From: Chrysoporthe austroafricana
Lineage: Eukaryota > Ascomycota > Sordariomycetes > Diaporthales > Cryphonectriaceae
Length of the DNA: 64,000 bases
Reading direction: 5' to 3'
Assembly (NCBI GenBank): GCA_001051155.2
Contig: JYIP02000004.1
Span: 4,024,383-4,088,382, forward strand
The notes below the pieces were generated by a model. The model made no database searches. It was not told the DNA's origin and was given only the letters and a program-made list of their open reading frames with translations. Position 1 is the stretch's first letter. Every line of letters starts with the position of its first letter. Of the stretch, positions 12,409 to 23,900 are shown piece by piece. A program made the position numbers and the translations under genes.

Positions 12409-13755
12409 TCAACGGTCAAGCAGACGCCTGCCGAGCTCAGTCTCATCAAGCTTGAGGCCCTGCTCCACGAGATCGATTAGGACCTTGTGGCGGCTTACGT
12501 CTAGCCCTTGATTTAGAAAGTCTGCTGTCTCGACGAGCCAGCCATTGAACTCTCTGATTTCAGTCTTCTTGCCAGCCTCAACGTCTTGGAACATTGAGCT
12601 CTTGTTGTATTTCACCTTCTCACCAACCCCATGCAGCAATTCTCTCAAAACCGGGGCGGACAGGCGGCGTATTAGAGCCTCGGAAGACATGTCGCCTTCC
12701 TCCAAAATCTCTTGGCTGCTCTCGTGTTGAACCAGTGCCTGAAGGACGTCGCTTGCCTCCCTAAGCAGTTCGTCCATGACCTTGACAGTCTTCCCCTTCG
12801 GGTCGGCGAAAAGTTCACCATTCCTAACACGGAGTACGGCTGAGAGGGGGTTGATGATCATGTTGATAACAAGCTTCTCAAGCTGCAGTATCCAGAGCTC
12901 GGGTCGTGACACTGCTCGGCCAGCGAGATGGGGTGCTGTTGTGATGAGCCTGGTAAGATAGCTGGCCCTCTCAGCCTGTTTTCCACCCAAGCACACGGGT
13001 CCAACAACCACGTCAGCCGGGGCAGCGTGAACGCTCTTAAATGCGCCTTCGGAAAATACTCCATGCATGGTTACGCCGTGAAGGAAGTTCGGGTGGTTGC
13101 CGTCTGGATATCGATATGCATTGTAGGCAGCTCCATGCGGAGGCCAAAGCCTGTTCATACCATTCTGAACAAAAATAACAGTTGACGAGTCATCTAGACA
13201 CCGCCGTAGTCTGTCGACCTCAGGAATTGCATCTGGAGCCTTGGTCGCAACGATGAGGTTTGATATTCGGTCGCCATCGACAGCTTCTCGGACAGGGCCG
13301 ACGGATGGCTTCTCAGGAGTCCACCACTCTATGTCAAAGTTTGAGAGCCGTTCAGTGCGTCCGTACCGTGTCATCTCTATTCCTGGGTCAGAAGCCCAAT
13401 GCTCTAGAAGGCTGCGTCGATGTACGATAAGTGTGACCGGCGGGGGATCTGAGAGCTGTGATAAACACGTGGCATACAGCCTGCCGAGGTTGCCCAGGCC
13501 CAGGACAAAGATCCTTGATTCATGGTCGTTATTTCCAGAAGATAAGCGTGCCTGATGTAACCTTGGTGCGTTTCTCAGATCAAGGTTGTCCAGAGTCCAG
13601 GCGTAGGATCTTGGTGGTGGTTTCAAATCGCTGAGGATCGTCTGTAGCCAAGGAGGCTTGTCGCGCGACGCCATGGCCGAGGATTGAGCGAACCGGCGTA
13701 ATTCAGTCCGTGCTCTCTGCCTCCTTGCTATTGTGAGCCTCCTGAGACCGAACAT
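12409..13755 (-). CDS. Ketopantoate reductase (ApbA/PanE) family protein
   Basis: A single-exon gene of 448 aa. The family reduces 2-dehydropantoate to pantoate with NADPH, in pantothenate/CoA synthesis. An N-terminal dinucleotide-binding segment has the glycine motif GLGNLG at about residues 86-91, after a hydrophobic IFVL strand. The C-terminal ketopantoate-reductase helical domain shows the lysine/asparagine active-site element EKLVINMIINPLSAVL (about residue 290) and the substrate-side SSMFQDV...KKTEI...NGW segment (about residues 390-410). The first 25 residues are Arg-rich and lack acidic residues (MFGLRRLTIARRQRAR), which suggests a mitochondrial presequence. The protein is longer than bacterial PanE (about 300 aa) and yeast Pan5 (about 380 aa), mainly at the N-terminus. 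Fungi usually carry several paralogs, so the true substrate is uncertain. Confidence 0.88.
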   Translation of the reverse strand: MFGLRRLTIARRQRARTELRRFAQSSAMASRDKPPWLQTILSDLKPPPRSYAWTLDNLDLRNAPRLHQARLSSGNNDHESRIFVLGLGNLGRLYATCLSQLSDPPPVTLIVHRRSLLEHWASDPGIEMTRYGRTERLSNFDIEWWTPEKPSVGPVREAVDGDRISNLIVATKAPDAIPEVDRLRRCLDDSSTVIFVQNGMNRLWPPHGAAYNAYRYPDGNHPNFLHGVTMHGVFSEGAFKSVHAAPADVVVGPVCLGGKQAERASYLTRLITTAPHLAGRAVSRPELWILQLEKLVINMIINPLSAVLRVRNGELFADPKGKTVKVMDELLREASDVLQALVQHESSQEILEEGDMSSEALIRRLSAPVLRELLHGVGEKVKYNKSSMFQDVEAGKKTEIREFNGWLVETADFLNQGLDVSRHKVLIDLVEQGLKLDETELGRRLLDR

Positions 13756-15662
13756 GATGCTCCCGGTAGCCTCAAAGTCACAGAGACGAAGATCCCCCTC
13801 AAGATGACGTTGAAGCTCAGACCGTAGTAAATGCCATTGAACTAGCCAAGGATGACGACAAAGTTAATCTTTAGATCTTCTGTATATGCAGATGAGCTGA
13901 TCATGTGACAAGTGGAAGGCAAATGTCGAGTCGTTGCGCATTGCGATGTTGCGCATGTCGTCGTAAGGATGCGGTGACGTCTGTGGGTTGAGCTTGGGGG
14001 TCCGTGCACGATTCGTTCCGGGAAGCAGCTACCTCTACCCAAGCAAGGTGCTATCACTTACACCACCCTTTTGTCTTCTTCTTTTTTCTTGATTTCTTGT
14101 CTTAATAACGCATGTGTTTTTGGCCTCTTTACGGATTTACTATGCCCTAATTCAATCTCAATTTATGCCTAGAAGGAAATTATATTTTCACGTCCCATAG
14201 CAACTAGCAATAAATGCCTTTTGTACTCGGCCTCGAAATGCATCCTGCATGGAGGTAAAGACCAAGTCGAGTAGAAAGTAGAAACATAGTGGATCTGTAT
14301 GCACTAGATTTACATTAGAGTCCTTTTCTTGTATTTCCGAATAGGAGAAGCAATGTTAAGGGGGGGGGGTAGAATGAAGAAGGGAAAAGTATTGTCTTTG
14401 GTAATGAATAGGCTTATTGAAGCTGTATGCTATGACTATGATTTTCGAATGGATGGTTCTAATTGCTGAAGACTGGAACGGGCTGAGATAGGGTCCTGAA
14501 ATGGTCCCCGTAGCGTCTAGGCATTGGTTATTCCTTTATAATCTTAACCTTGAACAATACGTTGCACAGTTTATTCAGAGAACTTTTATATTGCATATTC
14601 AAGCCAAAGTCTAATATTGTGTAACACTAACCAGGTGTTCAAGAGAGGAACATAATCGAGACATTCAAAAAGTTCACTTGCTTACATTGGCATTGCTTAG
14701 CCTCAAACTGGCCTCTAGAGCATGGCTTGTTAGATTTTCTTCTGTCCATCTACTGGTCCGGCTGTGTTCTCCTTCGTGGTATAATAGCTTTGTTCTCAGA
14801 TGTCCTCCTGATAAAGATGAGTCAGCCCGTTGTCTGCTTGAGACTCGTCGCTTCCCACGTAATGAAAACGTATTATTGTTCTTGCCCACTCTGAACCTAA
14901 AATGTGATGAGTCTGGAATGCTCGGTTTGGCTGTGGTGGTATATGGGACTAAGTCTTTGTATATCAATCCCTCCAGCTTAGAACAACATACAAGATATTT
15001 CCTTTTCACAAGGAAATCGTCCAACTTCGGATATACCTAATGCAACAGACGAGTCATTCATGAAGAAAACCACAGATTATTGAAGACGTTAGATCTCCTG
15101 TTTTGTGAAATTGCAAACACAATTTACTGCTCGAGTAAACCTACACTTGGTTCTGGGTAGCTCATCTGACTTCAGATTACTAGAGAATTGGGCTCAAACA
15201 AGTGATCCGGAAATGAAGACTCTCGTTGGACTAACAGAGTATCCTAGGATACTAACGAGACAGGTGCAGACTGATAGGAGGCACATAAGGCAATATTGTA
15301 ATCCAGAAACATACTTGTCTGGTTTCTCCAATATGTCTAATGATTGATTTGTAGCTCGTGGTCTAGTGGGTCTGTACCCAAAATATGCTGGAGATGAAAT
15401 AGAGTTGCGGGAGATCGGAATGTGCACGGGAGCTAAAATAATTAAAGGCTGATAAATTCCTTTTGTGGCAATCAGACTAGAGTTTCATGACTTCAGGTGA
15501 CGTTTCACGCAACGTCCGGGACCCTAGGTACCTCATCCCATCGCCTTCTCACGCCCTCACTCCGAGCTAATTACTTTCTTTTTGTCAAGCCGTATGACGG
15601 CAGACCTTCGTTCTAGTTCAATATCTCCGACATCTCTTCAAATCTTTTGAGGAAAGACAACG
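13756..15662. other. AT-rich intergenic region between divergent genes
   Basis: This separates the minus-strand reductase from the plus-strand PLC-like gene. The centre (14050-15450) is noticeably more AT-rich than its surroundings, with a G-run at 14360-14368. An open frame of about 117 codons on the minus strand (14674-15024) lacks an ATG and resembles no family I know. Old repeat-induced mutation could explain the composition, but no repeat copy is visible in the window. The 60 bp before 15663 are C/T-rich, as in many fungal leaders. Confidence 0.5.
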
Positions 15663-17031
15663 ATGAAGCGGCTAATCTTCGCTGTCGTCGCGATTCTGAC
15701 CCAAGCTGTCGCGGCGGCAGTCTGTAACGGTCATGCCGAGCTGTGCGACCGCAGATACAGTAATATCACCTTTATTGGCTCTCATGACTCTGCATTTGTT
15801 GGCACGTCAGTGGCCGATAATCAGGAGACATCCGTCGCCGACCAACTGGCACAGGGAGTCCGGTTCCTCCAGGCACAGACGCACCTGTCGAATAACACAA
15901 TCGAACTCTGCCATACGCTATGCCTGCTCAGAGACGCTGGGCCTCTGGCGGCTTATCTGAGCACGATCAAGACATTCCTGGACAACAACCCGAATGAAGT
16001 TGTTACGCTACTGCTCACCAACCAAGATGGTCTGTCAGGGACGGCTTTTGATGCTGCATTTGAAAGCAGTGGGATCAAAAACTACACATTCACCCCGACC
16101 GGGAACTTGACATTAAGTCAATGGCCAACATTAGGACAGATGATCTCGACGGATCAACGACTGGTTACTTTCATGGGTGGGTGGTCACGCCGTGGCTCGG
16201 GGTGGTATCCAGCTGAGAGTATGCTACAGATTTCCCGGCTGGACCTCCTGTGCCATATATACTTAACGAATTCCAGCCTTATATATTGTGAGCATGAGTT
16301 TTCACTATGGCACATGTCAAGAGAATATCAGCTAACATATCTTCTCGCAAGTGAGACTCCATTCGAGTGAGTAAGGGCGTCATCACAGTCGCTTGATGCT
16401 CGGACGCTTTGACGGCAGACCGAGAGCGTCCAGGACGCTGACGAATATAATGTATCACAGCACCACCGACCCTACCTTTCCACAATGTGCTATCGATCGC
16501 CCACCTGGTGCCTCTGCAAGTGGCCGGATGATTTTAGTGAACCACTTTCTCGACACCAACCTGTCTGGGATTCTCATTCCGAACCAAGACGCAGCAAATG
16601 TGACCAACTCTGCGGCATCAATTACGGCTCAGGCGAGTATCTGCTCCGGTCTGTACCAGCAGACTCCAAACTTCATTCTAGTTAGTTCCCTGGCGCTCAA
16701 GAGTTCATGCCGGGGTGGCTAACACGAGTCTCAGCTAGACTGGATCAGTATTGGAGATGCAATGTCCGTCCAGGCCATGATGAATGGCGTGCCCTTCGTT
16801 GCATACACAAATGCAAGCGGAGAATCAGTTGGCTCGGCGACTGGATCCGTGGCTGTTAGCACCGGGACACAGGTAAGCGACCTGGGATGCGCCAACGACG
16901 CGTGCCGCCTCACTGACAAGACATTTGAGCCTTCTACGACGCAGAGTATTTCTGGGATACGAGTTGGCAACCGCTCACAGAAGTCGTCTCAACTAGCAGC
17001 AATGATTGCCCTCTTCGCCCTGGTCCTTTAG
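15663..17031 (+). CDS. PLC-like phosphodiesterase, secreted and probably GPI-anchored
   Basis: Five exons give 367 aa: 15663-16176, 16230-16287, 16352-16366, 16461-16680, 16735-17031. Residues 1-19 form a signal peptide (MKRLIFAVVAILTQAVAAA). The fold is that of the PI-PLC X-box-like phosphodiesterases. The first catalytic His lies in ITFIGSHDSAFVG, followed by VADQLAQGVRFLQAQTH, and the second His is in ELCHTLCLL. The later segments VPYILNEF, DPTFPQC, IDRPP and NHFLD continue the family pattern across the introns, which supports the splicing. Branch-like CTAAC/CTGAC motifs precede the acceptors at 16351, 16460 and 16734. The C-terminus is Ser-rich and ends in a short hydrophobic tail (AAMIALFALVL) typical of GPI signals. 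A 15-nt microexon (exon 3) is unusual. The natural substrate of this fungal family is unknown, and phosphoinositide cleavage is only inferred from the fold. Confidence 0.88.
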
Positions 17032-17476
17032 CTTATGAGTATTTGGGAGCCTGATGGAGCTTGTAAAGAACACATTGCACGTTCGATGTCTCAATGCACA
17101 AGATCCCTCACTCAAAGGATCATCCCAGTTAACAACTAGCCACATTTTAATTAACAGAATACAAATATCGCGGCTGGAACTTGACTATCGACATAGCCGT
17201 CTTCCAGGATCAACGAACCGTAGGCTTGAGGTTGCGTGGCCTTCATACCTCCTTTCTACACTTTGGATTAATTTTTATATGTTTAAACATCGGAGTCATC
17301 TCCCTTCTCCCTTTTTTTGTCCTGACATGAGATATCATGTAAACGCAAACCCATCTATAACGTAACGCCTTGCCATGCTGAGGTATCTCAACGTAAACAG
17401 ATGCATGAACTATACGTAAAACACACAGATTTTCAGTCGTGCTCGATGAGTAGTCATGGTCATGGAGAGCCCCACA
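17032..17476. other. Convergent 3' intergenic region
   Basis: This AT-rich 445-bp stretch lies between the PLC-like gene (+) and the MFS gene (-). It must hold both 3' ends. No further gene was seen. Confidence 0.6.
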
Positions 17477-19352
17477 TCAAACATCCTCCTGCAACTTCTC
17501 GATCTCGCTCTCATCGTGCGCTGGGGCTTCCGCCTCCAGGGGCAGATCCGCCGGTGCCGGTGGCGCAGCCACGCTCCCCTTGCGCGCTGTGCGGTGGCTC
17601 TTGTGCGACTGCCTGCTCATTGATTTGACCAGCTTCTGCATCCTCTCCGCGTCCCGCACCTCCTCTTCCGCCTCGCTCTCGTCGATGACCCGGTTCTCGG
17701 CGCGCATCTCCTGCAGCACCCTCGCGGCCTCGGCGGCGAACTTGCACTTGGCGCGGACGTGGTGCCCGTACTTCCAGAAGAAGATCGGGAACGGGATGCA
17801 GACGAGCGCGAGGAACGCGGGGATCGAGGCCGCCCAGTGGATGCCGAGGTTCTCGTACATCTGGTCGGTGAAGAGGGGGAAGGCCGCGCCGAACAAGGAT
17901 CGGAGGACTGCGTTGGCGGCTAGCACGCTTGCCGCGAACACGGTGTAGGAATCGATGAGGTAGTTCATCAGTGACAAGAACACCAGTACCAGACCCGCGG
18001 CAAAGATTGCGCTGCCGATGATCGGGACGATCCAGTGCACATTATTTCCGTCCGTCCAAGCGAACCAGAACAGTCCAACCGGAAGTAACGTCGAACCGAT
18101 AATAGCAGCTGGGAGACGAACTTCCGGCGGCACGTTTCCTCCCATCTTCTCCGAGATCTTCTTGTACCGCCCATTGTCGTACAAGGCATAAGCGATGGCA
18201 AAGACCATACCCACCAAGATCCCCAGAAAGGCGAGACCCGAGAGTCCCGTACTCCAGCCTTTTTCCTCCACAAAGATGATCGGAAAGGCAGGGAACATCA
18301 TGTAGAGGGTTCCGTAGAGGATAGCCATGTAGACTGACACGAGGAACACGATGGGTTCTCGGAAAAGGAGGATCCACGGTCGAGAAAGAGAGATGCGTAG
18401 TCGTCGGAATAGGGTAGTGCGCTCTTTTCCCTGGTCTAGCTTGGAGACATAAACCTTGCCTGTCAGCTTGGCGAGTTTTGTGGCGCGAGTCCGCAGGAGA
18501 ACCGGAGCATAGGTTTCCGGGATGAGGAGCGAGCACGCTATCCAAAGGACGCCGGTGAAGATGGCCATCACGCCCTCGATCCAGCGCCATCCCTCCGCCT
18601 CGCCGAGAAAGCCGCTCACGATAGGGCCTTCTGAAGTCAGCAATGAATCTCTCCTAGAGTTGCCTGGGGGCCATGAACTCACCCAAGGAGGGACCGAGGA
18701 AAGGGGCGGCAGCAAAACACGCCGTGGCAAACCCTCGTTCCGAATCGGAGAACATATCCGCGATCACGCCACCGGAGTTCGTGAGTGGTGATGATCCAAA
18801 TGCGCCCGCGAAAAACCGAAGAACGACGAGGCCGGAGAAACTACCCACGCCAGCAGCCCCAGCGTTGAATGCGACCAAAGCACCATACGTAAAAACATAT
18901 AGCATCTGGCGACCGAATGACTCACTCATCGGCGCCCAAAGCAAAGGCCCGATCGCGAAGCCAACAACAAAGAGAGAGATTCCCAATATCGACAGCTCCG
19001 ATGACACCTTGAACTCCTCGATGATGTACGTGAGGCCTCCGGAGAACGCACTGCTCACGAACGCAACGGCCAAGGTCGAAAACGCGGTGAGGATGGTGAT
19101 TGCCCATTTCTCCTTGACGCTGTAGCCCTGAGGGTTATAGGGATCGCATGGTGTGAAGTCGACGGCGAAAGGGTCCTCCTCGGTCCCTGAGCCTGGGTAC
19201 CTCCATTGCAACGCCTCTCGCGTCACGCCGGCCGGGTCAAAGACGAGCTTGAAATGGCTAACTTTTGACTCCCGGGAGCTTTGCGACTGAACTTCGGCTT
19301 CAGTCGCTGTGATAGCGGATCCTAGAGATGCGGCGGATGCTGAGTTCGCCAT
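17477..19352 (-). CDS. MFS transporter, DHA1 (multidrug/polyamine) type
   Basis: Two exons on the minus strand (19352-18683 and 18630-17477) are joined over a 52-bp intron with a GTGAGT donor. They give 607 aa. The order of parts is a hydrophilic N-terminus of about 85 residues, six membrane helices with a motif-A-like loop (LLWAPMSESFGRQ), a DHA1-type LRFFAGAFGSSPL segment, the helix-5 region FLGPSL followed after the intron by GPIVSGFLGEAEGWRWIE, a central loop, six more helices, and a charged C-terminal tail with Arg/Ser-rich and Glu-rich stretches. The family exports drugs, toxins or polyamines by proton antiport across the plasma membrane (compare yeast Tpo1/Flr1-like proteins). The substrate cannot be read from the sequence. 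No adjacent biosynthetic genes suggest a dedicated cluster role. Confidence 0.9.
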
Positions 19353-20335
19353 CTTGGAAGGGGCCTTCTTGTGGAAGTTGCCGAAAGCGCGTTGCTAGCG
19401 GGAGAGAAACAAGACAGAAAAAAGAGGTACATTGCGGCGGAACCAGGGAAGTTTTTCTTCTTGCTCGCTTCTCCTGTCACCTATCGGGCTCCACTGACGG
19501 CTTTTTGCGATCGTTCCATAGCCCGCGAAGACCCACCCGCCCACGGCGCCGAGGTGGCTCCCGTGCCGAGGTTCTCGACCGGGAAAGACTTCGAAAGAGA
19601 GCATAGAAGCAATAATTGGATACGGCAGGGATCCGCACGCGTGGTAGGAGGCTCTGCGGGTCCTGCACGCCTGAAGCCGCTGTGGATCCATACTAGAGAC
19701 TGCCTCGGTTGCCGCCTCGCCCCTATATGCCGGGCTTGAATTTTTTTTTTTTTTTTAACCTTCTCCGACAACGTGAACGCCCGGAAAGGCGCCATGGACT
19801 TGAACGTTCAGAAAAAGAAGGACGAACGCTTGGCTCAGAAATCAAGACCAATGTCATCCAGCGACGGGACGCTGTCCCGATCTAGAGAGTAGCCGGAAAT
19901 AAGGCGGTGAAGAGGTCAATGCAGTCCGAAGCTCAAATAGTTTTAGTTGAAGTCTCTTAAGGAAGAATCCTTCTGTGGCAATCTCCGCCGCCGAGACGAT
20001 TTGCTAACCGGGTCTTGAGCTCCAGCGGTCGGAACCCGCCCGCCGTGCAACACTCGGGCTACAGCGTCGCAACGAGCCGTGCCTTGAGAATCCCGTCTCG
20101 CCACTTGATCGGACAGGATAGATCGTGACCCCAATCCGAAGTCTCCGCCTTGGACCTATGCAAGACGACATCTCTCGGGGACGCGTTGATTGGCCATCAG
20201 ATCGCTTCTTCAAGGCCGTTGACGCACGCGACGGGCCGGAGCGGGAGAACGCTGTATCGAGCTTCCCTCACCCCTGCGCCAATCCCCTTGTCGCCAAGCT
20301 TAAGGACTTGCGAGTTATCAGGAGTTGGCCCACAT
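19353..20335. other. Intergenic region upstream of the MFS gene
   Basis: It holds the MFS promoter and the 3' end of the Rcm1-like gene. A 16-nt T-run lies at 19741-19756, about 390 bp before the MFS start codon. dA:dT tracts of this kind often exclude nucleosomes in fungal promoters. No other gene was seen. Confidence 0.55.
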
Positions 20336-22068
20336 TCAGTCGTCAAAGCCACCCCAGTCGCTTTCATCGCCTAAGTCCGCTACATCCGGTCCGTGTTCCT
20401 GGGTGCTCGGTTCTCCGACGTCAACTGAGGACGATTTCTTGGGACGCTTGCGTACCTCTCTCGGTCTCGGGTTTTCCGCAGCTGGGATGAATGGCTCATT
20501 GCTACTGCCGTCGCGCACAAAGGCCGCCACGAAGAAACCCATGACGCCACGGCCATCGTCCTTGTAGGTACGGATGCAGGCTTCGGCAACTTCGTTGTGC
20601 CCTTCGCAGGCGTCGGCCTGACCTCGAACCGGCCAGGCTTGCATCCCGCTTGCTTGAGAAACCCGGGGTAAGATACGCCACCCGCATTGCTGTGCAATGT
20701 CTGAGTGGAGTGCTTTCAGTACCACCTGCTCGTTCTCCTCGGCATGGATCGAGCAGGTCGAATACGTGATTCTCCGCGCAGCTGGAAAGCTGAAGGCGTG
20801 CAGCAGCAGGGTAAGTTGGAAGTCTGACAGCGCCTTGAGCCGTGCCTTGAGGTCCTTTTCCGACACTGCCACGGTCGTGTTACCATCATCGTCGATCAAG
20901 ACTTTCCCAGATTCAGAATCGTCGTCCTGACGTTTCCGCTTCTTCGACGCTGCTCCTGCGGTACTCTTCGGTGGTCTGCCATGGATTTTCGCTCCGGCGG
21001 CTGCTGGAAGATGTAGATCAGGCATATCGTCGCGGCCGACAATTCCACTTCCGGAACAGCTTGGATCTAGGAGGATCGCTCCGACTTCGTGGAACTTCTC
21101 ATCTGAAGGGTCGACTTTCAGGAAGTCCTGGCCCGGGTGTATGTGGGTGAAGCTGTCCGAACCGGCCGTCTTGACCATCTTCTCGAGAGTCTTGGCCCGT
21201 TTTGCGTCTTTCTCGAAGGCATAGATGCTAGCGTGAGGCCGAATAGACGCAGGGCCGCGCGATTTGATGATTGCCGCTAGGTGAGTGGTCTTGTTGCCCG
21301 GTGCCGCACAACCATCGATGACATCTCCATCCTCGACCGCCGGGTCTAGAAGGTAGGCCGGAAAACAGGAGGCCTTGTCCTGCAGTATGATTGCTCCAGA
21401 TTTGTAGGCCTCGGATTTCGCAAAGTCGAACCGAGGTGGAACCGCCACAAGGTCAGGGATATGCTCGTCGACGTAAATCAGTTTGCCCATGCCCTCCAGT
21501 ACCTTCTGGACAGAGGTTGTCCTCTGGTAGCCCTCGAATGTGGTTGTCAGTTGATCGTCTAGGGTAGACTTCAAGGTGTTTATTCGGATCCATCGAGGAT
21601 GCTTGCTTCTCGAGTGCAGAGATGCCTCTACGTGTTCGGTAAGGGCATCCACCGAGGAACATTTTCTGCGTATCCTGGCACGGCTGAGCTCTGCCGTCAA
21701 CCGAGATCTGTGACGCTCGATTGCGGCTCGCAGACCGTGCGACGCTGGAAGAGCGATGCCGCCTTTTGCCAGCAGAAAATCATGCACCAACAGCAGCGAG
21801 AGAACAGGCGTAAGCTGGTAGGCATAGTTAGCCTCAGGTGCGCAGTCAGCAGGGGCTGCGGGCTTACCTTTCTCTCGTGTTGAAGCAGCTGAGAACTATC
21901 GATGACTTCTGACAAGATCGATGACCATTTGCATGTCTCCACAGCCAGAGCATACACCTGGCCCCGGGGAGACTTCAGATCTTTACTGTTGAACACGCGA
22001 GAACGGAGGTTTCCACCAGCTGCCGCGTCGCCGTCGAGCACCAATGCAGTCTCGTGGTAAAGCGACAT
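20336..22068 (-). CDS. rcm1: NSUN5/Rcm1-like rRNA cytosine-C5 methyltransferase
   Basis: Two exons (22068-21868 and 21814-20336, 53-bp intron, GTAAGC donor) give 559 aa. The NOL1/NOP2/Sun family signatures are clear. SAM motif I is DGCAAPGNKTTH, near residues 234-245. Motif IV is LLDPSCSGSGI, with one conserved Cys. Motif VI is TYSTCSIHAEENE, with the catalytic Cys. The N-terminal RNA-binding part reads SSQLLQHERK/LTPVLSLLLVHD across the splice site and continues with FLLAKGGIALP, which is typical of NSUN5/Rcm1. In yeast Rcm1 methylates one cytosine of 25S rRNA in the nucleolus, and that role is inferred here by family. A charged, Lys-rich insert (KKRKRQDDDSES) lies between motifs IV and VI, and the C-terminus is acidic. 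The start at 22068 gives the family-like MSLYHETA N-terminus. Confidence 0.92.
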
Positions 22069-22684
22069 GCTTACGGCAGTGGCCGAGAGTCGCGATGAAG
22101 ACCACTGCAGATCGCAGAAGGCGTGAGGACGGGCCAGGAATACTACAGCCTCAGGAAAATTCTGGAGGCGCCTCGAGCTTGTAACTAAACTGACGACGAT
22201 TTTGACCCCTGTCGTCGAAGATCGGTCATACGCTAGAGCAGCCAGGGCGCACAGACCACACCTTATTTCCACAGCAAGTCAGCCTGCTGCAGCCAGTGCG
22301 ATAACCACGATCATTCGAGACAAGATCACCTACAAATTTCATTAGAAACGCACTAAATCTGGAAAGCCAACTCTTCCGTGCCTTAGAATCAGTCTCGACT
22401 ACGATATTTATCACACAGGTGAGATATCTCCATCGGAATGCGTTGTGGTGCCTAGGAAAATTGTCGATAGCAGCCGTCACTCCAGAACTAGATGTAGTCC
22501 CTATCGTACCATCAGGACATACTTATCCAAAGTGTGAAGTGCTGCGTGATCTAAATAGGTAATTTTGAGAGAGAGGAGTGCTTAAAAAAAGAGCTCATAG
22601 CGAGAGTCACTCAAGGTACATAAGGACGCTAATCGTGCCCTCCGCCAAAGGATAGAGGGCCCAATTTGGTCCAGTGGCTTCGTC
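22069..22684. other. Intergenic region upstream of the Rcm1-like gene
   Basis: Promoter side of the Rcm1-like gene. No reading frame with a recognisable domain is present. It becomes AT-rich to the right, towards the poly-A repeat. Confidence 0.5.
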
Positions 22685-22785
22685 TGGGTAGTGTTGAAGA
22701 TATTTATATTTATAGTCCTATGGCGTTCCTCAGACTCTTCCAGGCCCCAGTACACCGACAGTAGCAGCAGCATATACCGCTACAA

Positions 22786-22859
<74 letters not shown>

Positions 22860-22927
22860 GCAAACAAAAGGGAACAGAAAAAAAAAAACAGGAGAATAGG
22901 AGAANTGATTTTACTTTTCAGTACGAG

Positions 22928-22998
<71 letters not shown>

Positions 22999-23126
22999 GC
23001 TTTTTAGCGGTGAACCCTGTTTCTTTTTTTTTTTTTTTGGGGCTTGGGAGAGTCTGGGGGACACCATAGGATTATAAACATAAATTTCTTCACCACCACC
23101 CATCCCCCAAAACCAAACAACCCAAA

Positions 23127-23205
<79 letters not shown>

Positions 23206-23227
23206 CTCGTACTGAAAAGTAAAATCA
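22685..23227. repeat. Inverted poly-A-tailed repeat pair with assembly N
   Basis: A 65-bp segment (22685-22749) returns in inverted form at 23038-23102, with 55 of 65 positions matching by hand alignment. Each copy continues into a related end (ACCGCTA then AAAGC) and then a long A-run: 70 A at 22789-22858 for the plus copy, and the T-runs at 22932-22998 for the minus copy. A perfect 26-bp inverted repeat (22906-22931 and 23202-23227) surrounds the T-run, the minus copy and a third run of about 74 A (23128-23201). One undetermined base sits at 22905. This fits two poly-A-tailed retroposed copies, or a long-read foldback/assembly artefact. The sequence alone cannot decide. Confidence 0.7.
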
Positions 23228-23900
23228 AATGAGAGACTATGGTACGAAAGGCGTTCAGAATCTGAAACCCGCTCGAAGAGTGGCAGCATTTAAAGAGAGA
23301 TGCTAGTGCAGTTACCGCACATAATTTCGGGTGCAGATCCACTTCGACTGTAAGAACCATAAACAGCAGAAAATGTTTCCCCTATGTGTTAGGCGCAAAT
23401 CAGCAACCAATTCTTGTGGAGCTTGAGTATCCCTAGTGCTGAATCTAAGCTCGCTCCAGACTCTGGGGCCCTTGAGAAACCCCGGGACGTTGTAGGAGAA
23501 ATCGGTTGACTAGATTATCAGCAGTTCCATCTGGGCATTGACGAGACTAAAACCTAAGAGTGGAGCCAATATATGGGTGTAAACAATGTCAAAAACTCAG
23601 CCTTCTCTGACACTAGACTCCTTTAATCGATCCCACACGAGACCTCATTTCTTTCGTATGCTTCCCTCAGTTTTGGAGTTGCTCACTCCAGGTCGGGAGG
23701 TGGCCTAGAAAGTTATGTCAAGAAGTTCTCCTTGCACTTTGTCCAAGTCAGAATGCAAAGTCACTGCCAAATGAATATGTTCAATACGTATCAGCAACCA
23801 GAGCCTCAAGATGGAGGACTCAGAGCTACCTAGCTACCTAGGTATTTGGAGAGGGCTGCTGAAAGGTAAGGAGCCAAAAGGCAGCAAGCGGTCGTAATAA
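23228..23900. other. 3' intergenic region of the HAK transporter gene
   Basis: AT-rich, with no gene recognised. It probably contains the 3' UTR of the minus-strand potassium transporter. Confidence 0.5.

Noticed and set aside
22789..23201. Poly-Lys/poly-Phe open frames over the A- and T-runs
   Set aside because: They are pure homopolymer translation and contain an N. They are not genes.
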